The notes: a model not told the origin generated them from the letters alone. Counted from the stretch's first letter, positions 29,039 to 38,702 are shown. The stretch: DNA of 64,000 nucleotides from AWTP1-13 sp963797005 (GCA_963797005.1 CAWCOF010000003.1:62001-126000), one strand, 5' to 3'. A program made the numbers and translations.

Positions 29039-29803
29039 TCAGACCTGCACGGAATACCCCCCGTCGACGGGGATGGCGGTGCCGGTGACGAAATCGGAGG
29101 CCTTGCTGGCCAGGAACACGGCGATGCCGGACAGATCGTCGGGCACGCCCCAGCGCCGGGCCGGCGTGCGCATCAATACGAGACTGTTCAGCCCCGAGAC
29201 CTCCTCGCGCGCCTTCTTGGTCAGCTCCGTGTCGATCCAGCCCGGCAGCACGCAATTGACCTGGATGTTGTCCTTCGCCCAGGCGGTGGCCATCGATTTC
29301 GTCAGCTGCACCACGCCGCCCTTGGAGGCGCCGTAGGCGGGCGCGAACGGGGCGCCGAAGATCGACAGCATGGAGCCAATATTGATGATCTTGCCGCCGC
29401 CGGCCTCGCACATGACGGGATAGGCCACGTGCGAGCAGATGAAGGTGCTGGTGAGATTGACGTCGATCACCTGCTTCCACTCGGCCAGCGACAGCTCCTG
29501 CGGCGGTTTGCGGATGTTGATGCCGGCGTTGTTGATGAGGATGTCGACGCGGCCGAGCTGCTTTTTCGCCTCCTGGATCATCTTGCGGCTGGAGGCCTCG
29601 TCGGCAACGTCGACCGCGATCACCGTGGTCTTCACGCCGAGCTTGGCAAGCTCCGCCGCGGCGGCCTCGGACTTCTTGGTGTTGCGGCCGGCGACGGCGA
29701 TCGCGGCGCCGGCCTGGGCAAGCCCGCGCGCCATGCCGAGCCCGATGCCGCCGTTGCCGCCGGTGACGACCGCGACGCGGCCCTTGAGGTCGAAGAGGGA
29801 CAT
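29039..29803 (-). CDS. SDR-family oxidoreductase (KduD / gluconate 5-dehydrogenase-like)
   Basis: A classical short-chain dehydrogenase of 254 aa. It has the Rossmann cofactor motif TGGNGGIGLGMARGL, NNAGINI, catalytic Ser in INIGSMLSIFG, YxxxK as YGASKGG, and PVDGGYSVQV at the end. Overall pattern (LFDLKGRVAVVTG, then PGWIDTEL) resembles 2-deoxy-D-gluconate 3-dehydrogenase/gluconate 5-dehydrogenase types, so a sugar-acid substrate is plausible but not certain. ATG 29803 follows GGAGG at ideal spacing, ruling out the longer frame to 29839. It is divergent from the GAF histidine kinase. Confidence 0.88.
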   Translation of the reverse strand: MSLFDLKGRVAVVTGGNGGIGLGMARGLAQAGAAIAVAGRNTKKSEAAAAELAKLGVKTTVIAVDVADEASSRKMIQEAKKQLGRVDILINNAGINIRKPPQELSLAEWKQVIDVNLTSTFICSHVAYPVMCEAGGGKIINIGSMLSIFGAPFAPAYGASKGGVVQLTKSMATAWAKDNIQVNCVLPGWIDTELTKKAREEVSGLNSLVLMRTPARRWGVPDDLSGIAVFLASKASDFVTGTAIPVDGGYSVQV

Positions 29804-29966
29804 GGGGTTCCTCCGTTGGGGTCGGCCACCTCGGTACACCGGAATTATAGAATAGCCAACGCCGATGCGGGGGGCTCACTCCCTGTTGTTGTGCAAGTGC
29901 GGCATGCCATTGCATCCGTCCGCGTTCGGCGGAACAATCCGCTCTGGTACAGAAAAAGGGCCTGCG

Positions 29967-31252
29967 ATGTCCCAAGCAACGAGCACGTCCGCAGCGGCAG
30001 CGGAGAACGATCCCATCTACCTGATTGCCCAGTCGGTGGCCGGCGAGGTCGGAACCGATTTCCTCGGCGCCCTGGTGCGGAGCATGCGCGAGGCGATGGA
30101 TGTCGCCGTCGCCATCATCACGCGGGGCGTCGGCGAGCCACCCTCGCGCGCCCGCGCGTCGTGGAGCTGGCGCAAGGGCGACCGGCAGTTCCCCGAGGAG
30201 TACGAGCTCGAGGGGACACCCTGCAGCCTCGTCTACAAGGGACAGAATCTGCTGGTGCCCGAGCAGCTCTGGCGGCTCTTTCCGCGCGAGGCGGGGCTCG
30301 AGGGCTACTGCGGCGTGCCGCTCAAGGATGCGGGCGGCAAGGTGATCGGCCACTTCTCGGTGATGTCGGAGGTGCCGATCGGCAACCCGGAGCGGACGGA
30401 AGGCATGATGCGCATCTTCGCTCTCCGCGTGGAGGCCGAGCTGCAGAGGATCGAGCAGGAGCGCGAGCGCGAACGGCTGGTCGAGAGGCTGAGCCGGGCA
30501 TTGGAGCGGCTGGGCACCCTGCATCAGGCGACCAAGCGCGCCAACGCGTTCAAGACCGAGATGCTGGGCATGGTGGCCCACGATCTGCGCAACCCGCTGG
30601 CTGCGATCGTATCGCGCGTGGAGCTGATCGGGGCGCTGATCGGCCGCGCCGGCGCGCTGCCTGACGAAAGTCTCGCCGAACTCCTGCCATGCGATCGTGC
30701 GCTCCGCCGACCGCATGGCGAAGATGATTGCCGATCTCCTCGTCATCGGCGCGCAACGAGGCGCGAACGATCGCGCTTGCCTGCAGCGGGATCGATCTTG
30801 CCGCACCGGTGCGGGCGGCCATCGCGCTCAACCACGCGGCGGCGGTGAAGAAGCAGCTTCGTATCGCCGAGCGGTTCGAGCCGGGGCGCGCGGTCATGGC
30901 CGACGAGGACCGGCTGATCGAAGCGATCGACAACCTGCTGAGCAATGCCGTGAAGTATTCCGCGCCTGGCGGGACGATCACGGTGGCGACGCGCACCGAC
31001 AGCGCAGGGCTGGCGCTCGTCAGCATCGCGGACGAGGGGCAGGGCCTGAGCCCCGAGGATCTGGCCCGCGCGTTTCAGCCCTTCCAGCCGCTCTCCGCCA
31101 AGCCCACGGGCGGGGAGGCCTCGACGGGGCTCGGGCTTGCCATCGTCAAGGCCATCGCCGAGGCCCACGGCGGCTCGGTCGCGGCGGAGAGCCCCGGCAA
31201 AGGCCAGGGCAGCACATTCACGATCCGGCTGCCCATCGCCGGCCCCGCCTGA
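29967..31252 (+). CDS. GAF-domain sensor histidine kinase (two frameshifts)
   Basis: Residues about 10-170 form a GAF sensor domain (IYLIAQSVAGEVGTDFLGAL, EGYCGVPLKDAGGKVIGHFS). After a coiled linker (QRIEQERERERLVERLSRAL) comes the HisKA H-box EMLGMVAHDLRNPLAAIVSR with the phospho-His. The ATPase domain shows the N box DNLLSNAVKYS, G1 DEGQGLS and G2 TGLGLAIVKAIAEAHGG. Two +1 breaks near 30690 (LAELL to AIVRSADRMAK) and 30755 (LLVIG to RNEARTIAL) interrupt the region between HisKA and ATPase. About 427 aa when repaired. It has no transmembrane segment, so it is cytoplasmic. No response regulator is adjacent. A family A repeat follows its stop codon. Confidence 0.82.
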
Positions 31253-31253
31253 T

Positions 31254-31312
31254 CCCCTCTCCCCGTCGCGCTACTTCAGCGAGAACGGGGAGAGGGTAAG
31301 GGTGAGGGGCAG
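31254..31312. repeat. family A palindromic repeat (single hairpin)
   Basis: CCCCTCTCCCCGTCGCGCTA to GAACGGGGAGAGGGTAAGGG with the usual TGAGGGGCAG tail. It begins 1-2 bp after the histidine kinase stop codon and ends 40 bp before the stop of the convergent oxidoreductase gene. Confidence 0.75.
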
Positions 31313-31352
31313 CCGCATACGCAAAGCGTGCTGTGAGGCGACCCTGTCGGGT

Positions 31353-33738
31353 TCACGCCCAGTCCGCCGCCCGGTCCGCCGCCGTGTGGTCCAGCTTCTC
31401 GACCTCGCACCAGGAGCAGCGCAAAGGGATCGAGCCGCTGACGGGATCGGCAGCGGTGGTGTCGATCACGCCATTGATGCTGGCGGCGAGCCTGTGGCTC
31501 GCGTCGTAGGGGCTGCCGGCGGGACCGTCGATCCACCAGCCGTGCTGGCCGAACACGGTGCCGGCGGCGAGCCCCGGCACGAGCCTTGCGCGCGCGACGG
31601 TTGCGCCACGCACCGTGGCGATGCGCACCCAGTCGCCTTCGCCGATGCCGCGGGCGGCCGCGTCGCCGGGCGGCATCTCGAGGATCGGATCGGGCATCAG
31701 CCGGCGCAAAGAGGGGATGTTGCGGTGCTGGCTGTGGCAGAAGGCAACCGTCTTGGCCGAGCCGAGCCGCAGCGGGAACTGCCGCGTCGCTGCCGGCGCG
31801 TCGTCGGCGGGCAAAGACGGCACGGGCGCATAGCCGGCTTCGTGCAGGCGTTCCGAATAGATCTCGATCAGCCGTGTCGGGGTGGGGAAGCCGCGCACAT
31901 CGCCGCTCGCTGTCGGCGCCGCATGCGCATCGAGTGTGGCCGAGGTCGCAACCTCGATGCCCTCCGGCGATCCGCGAAGCTGCGCGACGGTGAGCTCTGC
32001 TGGCGCCAACGCGGCATCGTGGCCACGGTCGGCATTGCCGCCGAACATCACCTCGGCGAGGCCGAGGCGTTCGGCAAGAGCCAGCACGATATCGGTATCG
32101 CTGCGCGCCTCGGCGATCGGCGCGATCACCGCGGGCCTCAGCTGCACGCGCCTCAGGCCTTCGAGGCTGCCGTCGAAGCCGGTGCGCAGGCCTTCCCGCT
32201 CCCAGGATGTCGCCGCCGGCAGCACGATGTCGGCATAGCGTGCCGTCGCATTGAGGAAGAAGTCGGCATGCACGTGAAAGCCGAGGGCCTCGAAGGCGCG
32301 CCGGGCGACGTCCGTGTCGGGCTGCGAGGCGACGAGGTTCGTGCCGAAGGAGACGAGCATGCGCACGGGATAGGGCTCACCTGAGAGGATCGCGCGATAC
32401 GCATCGCGGGCGGTGATCCAGCCCATGCCGGGCGGGCCCAGCGGACGCTCGGCGGCGCCCAGGGCCTTGGCGCGCTGCTGCGGCGTGAGTAGCTCGGGGC
32501 CGGCGATATCGGCGAACGGCGCAGCGCCGCCCGGCACGTTGCCGCCGGCGCGGCCGTAGCTGCCGGTGAGGGCGTAGAGGAGCGAGAGCGCCCGGTCGGT
32601 CTGCGTGGCGGTGATGCTCTGGCCGATGCCGTTCCAGGCGTAGTAGGCGACGCTCTTGGCCGAGCCCAGGATGGCGGCGGCATTGGCGAGCGCTGAAGGC
32701 CCGACACCCGTCACGGCCGCGACGCGCTCTGGCGGAAAGGCGGCGGCAGCGGCCCGATAGATCGAGAACGCCGTGCGGCAGCCGATGGGGCCGGACGCGC
32801 CCTCCGCCGCGATGGTGGCATCGAGATCGGGCTCTGACGCATCGAGCCAGGCACACCGCGCGGCGTCATAGGCGATGAGGTCTCCGGCGGACGTTGCCGC
32901 ATAGAGCAGGTCTGGGCGGCCGGCCGGATCGAGATCGCTCTGGCGCAGGAAGCGGCCGGTGTCCTCGCGCACGAGCAGCGCCCCGTTCGTCCAGCGCGCG
33001 AGGGTGGCGCGATCGAGCCTGGGGTCCGCCAGCATCAGGTTGGCGAGCCCGAGCGCCAGCGCCTGGTCGGTGCCGGGCCGCACCTGCAGCCACTGGTCGG
33101 CGCGCTTGGCGAACGCGGTCGGCCGCGGGTCGACCACGATCATGCGCGCGCCGCGCCGGATCGCCTTCTGCACCTCGCCCGCTCGGGCCAGCCAGGTCGT
33201 GGTCGGATTGTTGCCCCACAGCAGCACGCAGTCGGTGTGCGCGAAGTCGGGCGTGCCGATGTCGGTGCCGAAGGTGAAGCGGGTGGCGAAATCCTTGTGC
33301 CAGTTGCAGATCTCGGTGGCGTAGATGGTGTTGGGGCTGCCCCACGCGCGGATCAGTCGCTCGATCCACGCAATCGAGTCGGAGATGTGCGAGCCCGACG
33401 GCGTCGTCACCGAGAAGGCCACCTGCTCAGGCCCGTGCGCCGCCTTGATGGAAGCCATGCGGCTCGCGATCTCGCCCAACGCCTCATCCCATGAGATGCG
33501 CTGCCAGCCAGGGTCGGCGGAGCCCTTCGGGCTCGTGCGGCGCAGGGGATGCGTCAGGCGATCGGGGTGATAGACGAGTTCGGGCGCAGCGCGCCCCTTG
33601 GGGCAGAGCTTGTCGCCGGTAGGGTGGCCGGGCAGCGGCTCGATGCGCGGTGAGACGGCCGGCATCGACCACGGCGACGCAGCCACACCGCGAACGGCAC
33701 TGCGTGCAAAATGCCGGCGTGCGGACGGCGTCGGCCAT
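31353..33738 (-). CDS. molybdopterin-dependent oxidoreductase, DMSO-reductase family (frameshifted)
   Basis: A 794-residue Mo/W-bisMGD enzyme. The N-terminal [4Fe-4S] site is FCTQCRSRCGC followed by CPKGRAAPE. Molybdopterin domains include EICNWHKDFATRFTFGTD, where a Cys could be the metal ligand, LLWGNNPTTTWLA and YYAWNGIGQSITATQTDRAL. The C-terminal dinucleotide-binding domain has FCHSQHRNIPSLRR and GIGEGDWVRI. One +1 break near 33648 lies between GRLTA and IEPLPGHP. No beta or gamma subunit, signal or Tat motif is visible, so a soluble cytoplasmic single-subunit enzyme is likely, but the substrate is unknown. It starts 2 bp after the trmFO stop codon. Confidence 0.8.
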
Positions 33739-33740
33739 GT

Positions 33741-35168
33741 CTACTCCGCCGCGTCCTGTTGCGGCATTGCGAGCCAGCGGTCGAGATCGGCCAGCGCGCG
33801 GGCTGTGAGCGCGCGCTTCCTCGCGTTGCCGCGTTCCTTGCCTTTGATGGCATTGCCGTTGGCATCGATGGTCGGCGCCGGCAGGGGCGGGAACAACCCG
33901 AAGTTGACGTTCATCGGCTGGAAGGACCGCGGTCCCTGGTCTTGTCCGCCGTCCTCATCGGCCGACAGGTGGCCTCCCGTGATATGCCCGAGCAGGGCAC
34001 CGAAGGCGGTCGTCGTCGGCGGCGTCACCCAGGTCTCGCCCCGGCGCTCGGCGGCCGCGGCGCGCCCGGCGAGCAGGCCGATGGCCGCGCTCTCGACATA
34101 GCCCTCGCAGCCCGTGATCTGGCCGGCAAAGCGCAGCCGCGGTTCCGCGCGCAGGCGCAGCTCGCCATCGAGCAGCTTGGGCGAATTGAGGAACGTGTTG
34201 CGATGCAACCCGCCGAGGCGCGCGAACTCGGCCGCGCCAAGGCCCGGGATGAGCCGGAGCACGCGAGCCTGCTCGCCGTGTTTCAGCTTGGTCTGGAAAC
34301 CCACCATGTTCCACAGTGAGCCCAGCGCATTGTCCTGCCTCAGCTGCACGACCGCGTAGGGGCGCTCGCCCGGCCTGTGCGGATTGGTGAGCCCGACCGG
34401 CTTCATCGGCCCGAAGCGCAAGGTCTCGCGGCCGCGCTCGGCCATCACCTCGATCGGCAGGCAGCCGTCGAAGTAGGGGGTGGAGGCCTCCCAGTCTTTG
34501 AACGAGGTCTTCTCGGCGGCGAGCAGGGCATCGAGAAACGCCTCGTACTCAGGTTTGGTCATCGGGCAGTTGATGTAGTCGGCGCCGCTGCCGCCGGGCC
34601 CGGCCTTGTCGTAGCGCGACTGCCGCCAGGTGATCGTCTCATCAATGGAGTCGAGGTGCACGATGGGAGCGATGGCGTCGAAGAAGGCGAGCGCCGCCTC
34701 GCCCGTGATTTCCTGGATGGCAGTGGAGAGCGCCGGCGAGGTCAGCGGCCCCGTGGCGATGATGACGCTCTACCAGTCCGGTGGCGGCAGGCCGGCGATC
34801 TCGCCGCGTTCTATCGTGATGCGCGGATGCGCGGCGAGCCTGCGCGTCACCTCGGCCGAGAAGTGATCGCGGTCGACGGCCAGCGCGCCGCCGGCTGGCA
34901 GCTTGTGCGCATCGCCCGCCGCCATGATCAGCGAGCCGGCGCGGCGCATCTCCTCGTGCAGGAGGCCCACCGCGTTTGTGGCCGCGTCGTCCGAGCGGAA
35001 GGAGTTGGAGCAGACGAGCTCGGCGAGCCCGTCGGTCTTGTGCGCCTCGGTGCTGCGCAGGGGCCGCATCTCGTGCAGCACGACGGGCAGGTCGTCTTGC
35101 GCGATCTGCCAGGCGGCCTCCGAGCCCGCGAGCCCGCCGCCGATGACATGAATGGGGGTGTTCGGCAT
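33741..35168 (-). CDS. trmFO: TrmFO, folate-dependent tRNA (m5U54) methyltransferase (in-frame TAG)
   Basis: TrmFO uses methylene-tetrahydrofolate and FAD to make ribothymidine at position 54 of tRNA. The N-terminus PIHVIGGGLAGSEAAWQIAQ is the FAD-binding motif. Further hallmarks are HEMRPLRSTEAHKTDGLAEL, CSNSFRSDDAATNAVGLL with the catalytic Cys region, IIATGPLTSPALS, YFDGCLPIEVMAERG with the second Cys, and GCEGYVESAAIGLLAGRAAA. Codon 133 (34770-34772) is TAG, in the middle of an otherwise continuous frame (GLPPPDW-stop-SVIIATGPLTS). Homologues usually carry Glu, Gln or Asp there, so a single-base change or error explains it. Total 475 codons, normal length. Confidence 0.9.
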
Positions 35169-35374
35169 GGGGTGAGCTTAAGGAGGAAGACGCGACGGCT
35201 CAATATGGCGTCGCGAGGCCTCAATCCCCGCGGCTTCCGAAACGCTGTGCAGCCACGCCGCCCGAGATGCTGATGCATGCTGTGTACTTGCTATTGACCA
35301 TGCACGGCGGCGCGCCTTGACGGTGGCCGTCGCGAGGCCTCATCAGCTCGCAAGGTTGAGCTGAGAGGTGGCGC

Positions 35375-35983
35375 ATGCGAGGGGCGTTGTTGATAGCGTG
35401 GGTGTTGGCACTCGTGCTGGTGCCATCAGGTTGGGCCGGTGCGCAGGAGACGACCCACGAGATCCTGGTCGGCTACAACTCGGAGCAGGATCGGCGCGAT
35501 GCCGAGCGGGAATTTGCCCAGACCAAGGACAAGCTCAAGGTTCGCGGCCAAAGCCTGGAGAGCCTTCAGGTCCAGGCCATCAGCGCAAAGGCGCTGAAGC
35601 TGAAGGTCGGGCTCCCGCCGTCGATCAGGGCAGAGATCGCCCGCACGCCGGCCCTCGCCACGACGATCATTCAAGGGCTGGCGGAGCAACTGGAGCAGGC
35701 CGACAAGCGCGTCGCCTATGCCCACCCGAACTGGGTCATGCAGATGGCCCCACCCGCGGCGCGCGCCGGAACCGGGCCGGTCGCGCCTCGCAGCGCGACC
35801 CTTGCACCGCCGAAGGAAAGCAAGCGCTCCGCCAAAAGAGCAAGAGCGCACGCAGCGCAACCACGCCGTCACCGCAAAGTGTCGGCGCGCCGGCGATGCC
35901 ACTGCTGGCCGGAGATCGCCTGGCTTGCGCCGTGTTTTGACCGAACATGGCGGGCGGCCGTCGCGAGCCTCCACCACTGGTGA
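35375..35983 (+). CDS. small secreted protein resembling a subtilase propeptide
   Basis: Signal peptide MRGALLIAWVLALVLVPSGW with cleavage near AGAQ. Residues about 25-125 (HEILVGYNSEQDRRDAEREF, LKLKVGLPPS, RVAYAHPNWVMQ) look like the inhibitor-I9-type propeptide of subtilisin-family proteases, which usually ends in YAxPNW/Y just before the catalytic domain. Here no protease domain follows. After about residue 135 the sequence is basic and low in complexity, and a frame change near 35840 cannot be excluded. It could be a stand-alone protease inhibitor or chaperone, or the remnant of a truncated protease. Start ATG 35375 fits the signal peptide. Confidence 0.5.
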   Translation: MRGALLIAWVLALVLVPSGWAGAQETTHEILVGYNSEQDRRDAEREFAQTKDKLKVRGQSLESLQVQAISAKALKLKVGLPPSIRAEIARTPALATTIIQGLAEQLEQADKRVAYAHPNWVMQMAPPAARAGTGPVAPRSATLAPPKESKRSAKRARAHAAQPRRHRKVSARRRCHCWPEIAWLAPCFDRTWRAAVASLHHW

Positions 35984-36185
35984 AGCCGCGGCGTGCGCTC
36001 ACGCCCTGGCGCGGTCCTCGACATGTGGCGCAACGCGGTGCCATTGCCGGGTCGTGGTCACAGGACAATTTCCTTCCCCACGAGTTTCGGAAGAATAGGG
36101 CAGCGGCTCTCTTCACCGTAGTGTCACGGAATCGTGGTTCGTTCGTGTAGACACCAACACCTGATTTTCTCGCAAAAAGGGGACG

Positions 36186-36872
36186 ATGGCACCGCACATC
36201 CTGGTGGTCGAAGATGAAGAGCCGCTGCTCGAGCTTCTGCGCTACAATTTCGAAAGAGCCGGATATGCCTTCGAGGCCATCGCCGACGGCGCCCTGGCGC
36301 AATCGCGGCTGAAGGAAAGAGTCCCCGACCTGCTGCTGCTGGATTGGACGCTGCCCGGGCTGTCGGGCATCGAGCTGTGCCGGCACCTGCGCCGCACCGT
36401 TGGGACGCAGGGCCTGCCGATCATCCTCCTCACGGCGCGCGGCGAGGAAGCGGATCGGGTGCGCGGCCTGGAGACGGGCGCCGACGACTATGTGGTCAAG
36501 CCCTTCTCGATCAACGAGCTCCTCGGCCGAGTCGCGGCCCTTCTGCGCCGGACCAGGCCGCGGCTGGTGGCCGACGTCCTCACCATCGGCGAGATCGAGC
36601 TCAACCGCATGGCGATGACGGTGCGCCACCAGGGCAACGTCGTGCATCTGGGGCCCACGGACTATCGCCTGCTCGAATACTTCATGCAGGCACCGGGCCG
36701 GGTGTTCACGCGCGGCCAGCTGCTCGATGCGCTCTGGGGTGCCGATGTCTATGTCGACGAGCGCACCGTCGACGTTCACATCAACAGGCTGCGCAAGGCG
36801 CTTGCGAGCCACGGGCAGGCGGACCCGATCCGAACCGTCCGCGGCGCGGGCTACAGCTTCGAGGCCGCCTGA
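36186..36872 (+). CDS. PhoB-type response regulator (OmpR family)
   Basis: A 228-residue two-domain regulator. The receiver has ILVVEDEEPLLELLRYNFER, the phospho-acceptor Asp in LLLLDWTLPGLSG, Thr in ILLTARGEE and Lys in DYVVKPFS. The winged-helix DNA-binding domain has LGPTDYRLLEYFMQAPGRVF, DERTVDVHINRLRKAL and VRGAGYSFE. The match is closest to PhoB, but the usual phoR and pst-phoU genes are absent, so a Pho role is only probable. AAAAGGGG precedes ATG 36186. A family-typical promoter cannot be assigned. Confidence 0.85.
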   Translation: MAPHILVVEDEEPLLELLRYNFERAGYAFEAIADGALAQSRLKERVPDLLLLDWTLPGLSGIELCRHLRRTVGTQGLPIILLTARGEEADRVRGLETGADDYVVKPFSINELLGRVAALLRRTRPRLVADVLTIGEIELNRMAMTVRHQGNVVHLGPTDYRLLEYFMQAPGRVFTRGQLLDALWGADVYVDERTVDVHINRLRKALASHGQADPIRTVRGAGYSFEAA

Positions 36873-36953
36873 AGGCGAGCGCGAGGCCGCGCAGCAAATC
36901 GATCTTCGGTCGATGCAGCACCGCGCGGCCTCGCACTGGGATTGCGCATCGAG

Positions 36954-37205
36954 CTAGCTGCCGCGCCCGTAGCGGACGACATAGCCGATCTCGCTGCGGG
37001 TCACGCCGATGTCCCGCAGTATGCGATCGTCGAGGCGTTCGAGCTCCTGCATGGCACGCCGCCGCAGACGCCTCTGGGCAAGCGCCGCCAAGTAGGCCTG
37101 GGCGGCCGCTACGACGTGGCCCCAGAGGCTGGTTGCTGCGTCGCTATCCCTCGCCTGCGCGCCGGACCACGGGCCTTGCGCGGATGGTGTCGTCGATTTC
37201 AGCAT
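36954..37205 (-). CDS. DUF1127 domain protein (1)
   Basis: An 83-residue basic protein with the C-terminal DUF1127 (YjiS-like) domain: RRLRRRAMQELERLDDRILR, then DIGVTRSEIGYVVRYGR. Such small proteins are common in Rhizobiales, and some bind RNA and affect phosphate or stress responses. GGAAC lies upstream of ATG 37205. It converges with the PhoB-type regulator gene 80 bp away and is followed upstream by a second DUF1127 gene on the same strand. Confidence 0.85.
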   Translation of the reverse strand: MLKSTTPSAQGPWSGAQARDSDAATSLWGHVVAAAQAYLAALAQRRLRRRAMQELERLDDRILRDIGVTRSEIGYVVRYGRGS

Positions 37206-37301
37206 GGCGTTCCTTTCGTGGCGCCGGCTGCGCCTGAGGTTCGTTGGTCGTCGTTGGGTCGTTCGGGGCCTGTCTGGCCGGGTGCGGCCCCGTCCGACGA
37301 C

Positions 37302-37541
37302 TTAGGTCGCTCGCCCGCGCCACCGGCCCAAGCGGACCGACGCGATCTCCTCGGCCGACAAGCCGATGTCGGACAGATGCGCGTCGCTCAGCCCGTCGAG
37401 GTAGGCGCCGACCTTGCGCTCGGTGCTCAATCGCCTCAACTCCAGCGTTCCGCGGAAGATCCGACGGAGAAGGCCTGGGTGATGATCCTCCGCGGCCTCG
37501 AAGACGGCGCCCGGGGAATTGGCTGCAGTGATGGTGCTCAT
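37302..37541 (-). CDS. DUF1127 domain protein (2)
   Basis: A 79-residue protein with the same domain: LLRRIFRGTLELRRLSTERK, then YLDGLSDAHLSDIGLSAEEI. ATG 37541 has AAAGGAGAGACAGACC directly upstream, a strong ribosome binding site. The leader GAGACAGACC-ATGAGCACC is echoed before the small gene at 38702, suggesting paralogous leaders. The two DUF1127 genes are separated by 96 bp and may be one transcript. Confidence 0.85.
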   Translation of the reverse strand: MSTITAANSPGAVFEAAEDHHPGLLRRIFRGTLELRRLSTERKVGAYLDGLSDAHLSDIGLSAEEIASVRLGRWRGRAT

Positions 37542-37734
37542 GGTCTGTCTCTCCTTTTGTTTGCGATCCGCGGGAGCGGGCCGCCAAAGAGCGGGCCACG
37601 CGCCGGGGATCGGTATGCATTGGAAGGTGGTGCGCCGGCACGGACGCAAAAGTGACGCCCGTCACACATTTGCGGATTTGCCGGGCGCCCGGGGCAGGTG
37701 GTGCTGGTGCGGCGCGCGGCGATCCGGCCGCTAC

Positions 37735-38439
37735 TCAGTCGCCGCCGGCGAGGAGCTCGAAGCCCTGGGGATCTTCGAGGCAGTAGTAGCCGCCGATGCG
37801 CGGCAGCAGCCGGCCCGTGCGCCATTCGGTGAGCTGACGGTTGACGTTCTCCCGGGCCGCTCCGGCCATGTTCCCGAGCTCTACCTGCGAGATTTTCTGC
37901 CGAACGAGGATGCGCGATCCGGGCAGGGGCTCGCCGAAGGTCTGCGCGAGGCGCAGCAGGACGCGCGCAAGGCGCGTGCGCAGGGGCAGGTGCTGCAAGG
38001 TGTGGGTCTCGTTGCTTGCCCGCAACCTGGCCGTCATCACGCGCAGGAGCTGCCTGTGCACCTCGATGTCGGTGCTGGCCAGACGGTCGAACGCCACCGT
38101 GCTGATATAGGAGAGCTCGCACGGCCGGACCGCGGTGACCGTGGCCGACCGCGGCTGGCGGTCGAGCAGCGCCATCTCGCCGACGATGTCGCCCTTGCTC
38201 AGAATCGCCAGCAGCGTCTCCGGGGCGCCGTGCCCGGGCGCGGGCAGCGTGACCTTCACCGCGCCGCCGAGGATCAGGTAGCAGCCGTTGCCCGGGTCGC
38301 CCTAGCGGAAAACGACGCGGCCCGCCGGCACCTTGAGGGTGCGCGCTGCCGCGGCGAGGGAGCCGAGGCACTCGGGCGTCAAGCCGTGCAAAGAAGCACG
38401 GCCAGGCGCGAGGGCGGCGCGGTTGCTGCGCGTGGTCAC
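37735..38439 (-). CDS. CRP/FNR-family transcription regulator (in-frame TAG)
   Basis: A 234-codon regulator with a cyclic-nucleotide-binding domain (GCYLILGGAVKVTLPA, and the phosphate-binding cassette GEMALLDRQPRSATVTA) and a C-terminal helix-turn-helix (ISQVELGNMAGAARENVNRQ). There are no FNR-type cysteines. The reading frame is continuous upstream of 38259 except for one TAG codon at 38302-38304 (codon 46), inside VVFR-stop-GDPGNGC. Relatives have Q or E here (FRQGDPG), so a CAG to TAG change is likely. The start is a proposed GTG at 38439 because no ATG is available; the N-terminal boundary is uncertain. Confidence 0.78.
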
Positions 38440-38513
38440 AGGGATTGCTCTCGATGACGCTGGGTTGCCGGCCGGGGCGTTGCAGGGAGCCTGGCCGCCC
38501 CGCCCGGGTCCGC

Positions 38514-38702
38514 CTAGGACAACAGGCCGCAATCGGGCTCGAAGGCCGCAATGCGCCGCTTGAGCCTTCCCACCTGCCAGCACAGAAGCGCGCGCCACGC
38601 CGTAGCGGCGCCGCGTCGCAGGAGGCCGCTCGCCAGGGAGCTGGTGGAAGGGCCGGACCTTGTCCAGCAACAGTCGTGCGTCATTGGCAGAAGGGTGCTC
38701 AT
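38514..38702 (-). CDS. small ORF with DUF1127-like leader, unknown
   Basis: A 62-codon frame starting MSTLLPMTHDCCW. Its leader (AAGAGACTGATC-ATGAGCACC) closely resembles that of the DUF1127 gene at 37541, which is the main support. The C-terminal part (RRGAATAWRALLCWQVGRLK) is basic and vaguely DUF1127-like, but the conserved D-I-G motif is missing. An alternative frame running through the same DNA is equally open, so a frameshift may be hiding the true product. Confidence 0.35.
   Translation of the reverse strand: MSTLLPMTHDCCWTRSGPSTSSLASGLLRRGAATAWRALLCWQVGRLKRRIAAFEPDCGLLS

Noticed and set aside
34770..38304. Reassignment of TAG to Gln or Glu (two in-frame TAG codons in trmFO and the CRP-type gene).
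   Set aside because: TAG is the normal stop codon of glmS, the DUF502 gene, mfd, ssb, corA and the deacetylase in this same window, so global recoding is not tenable.
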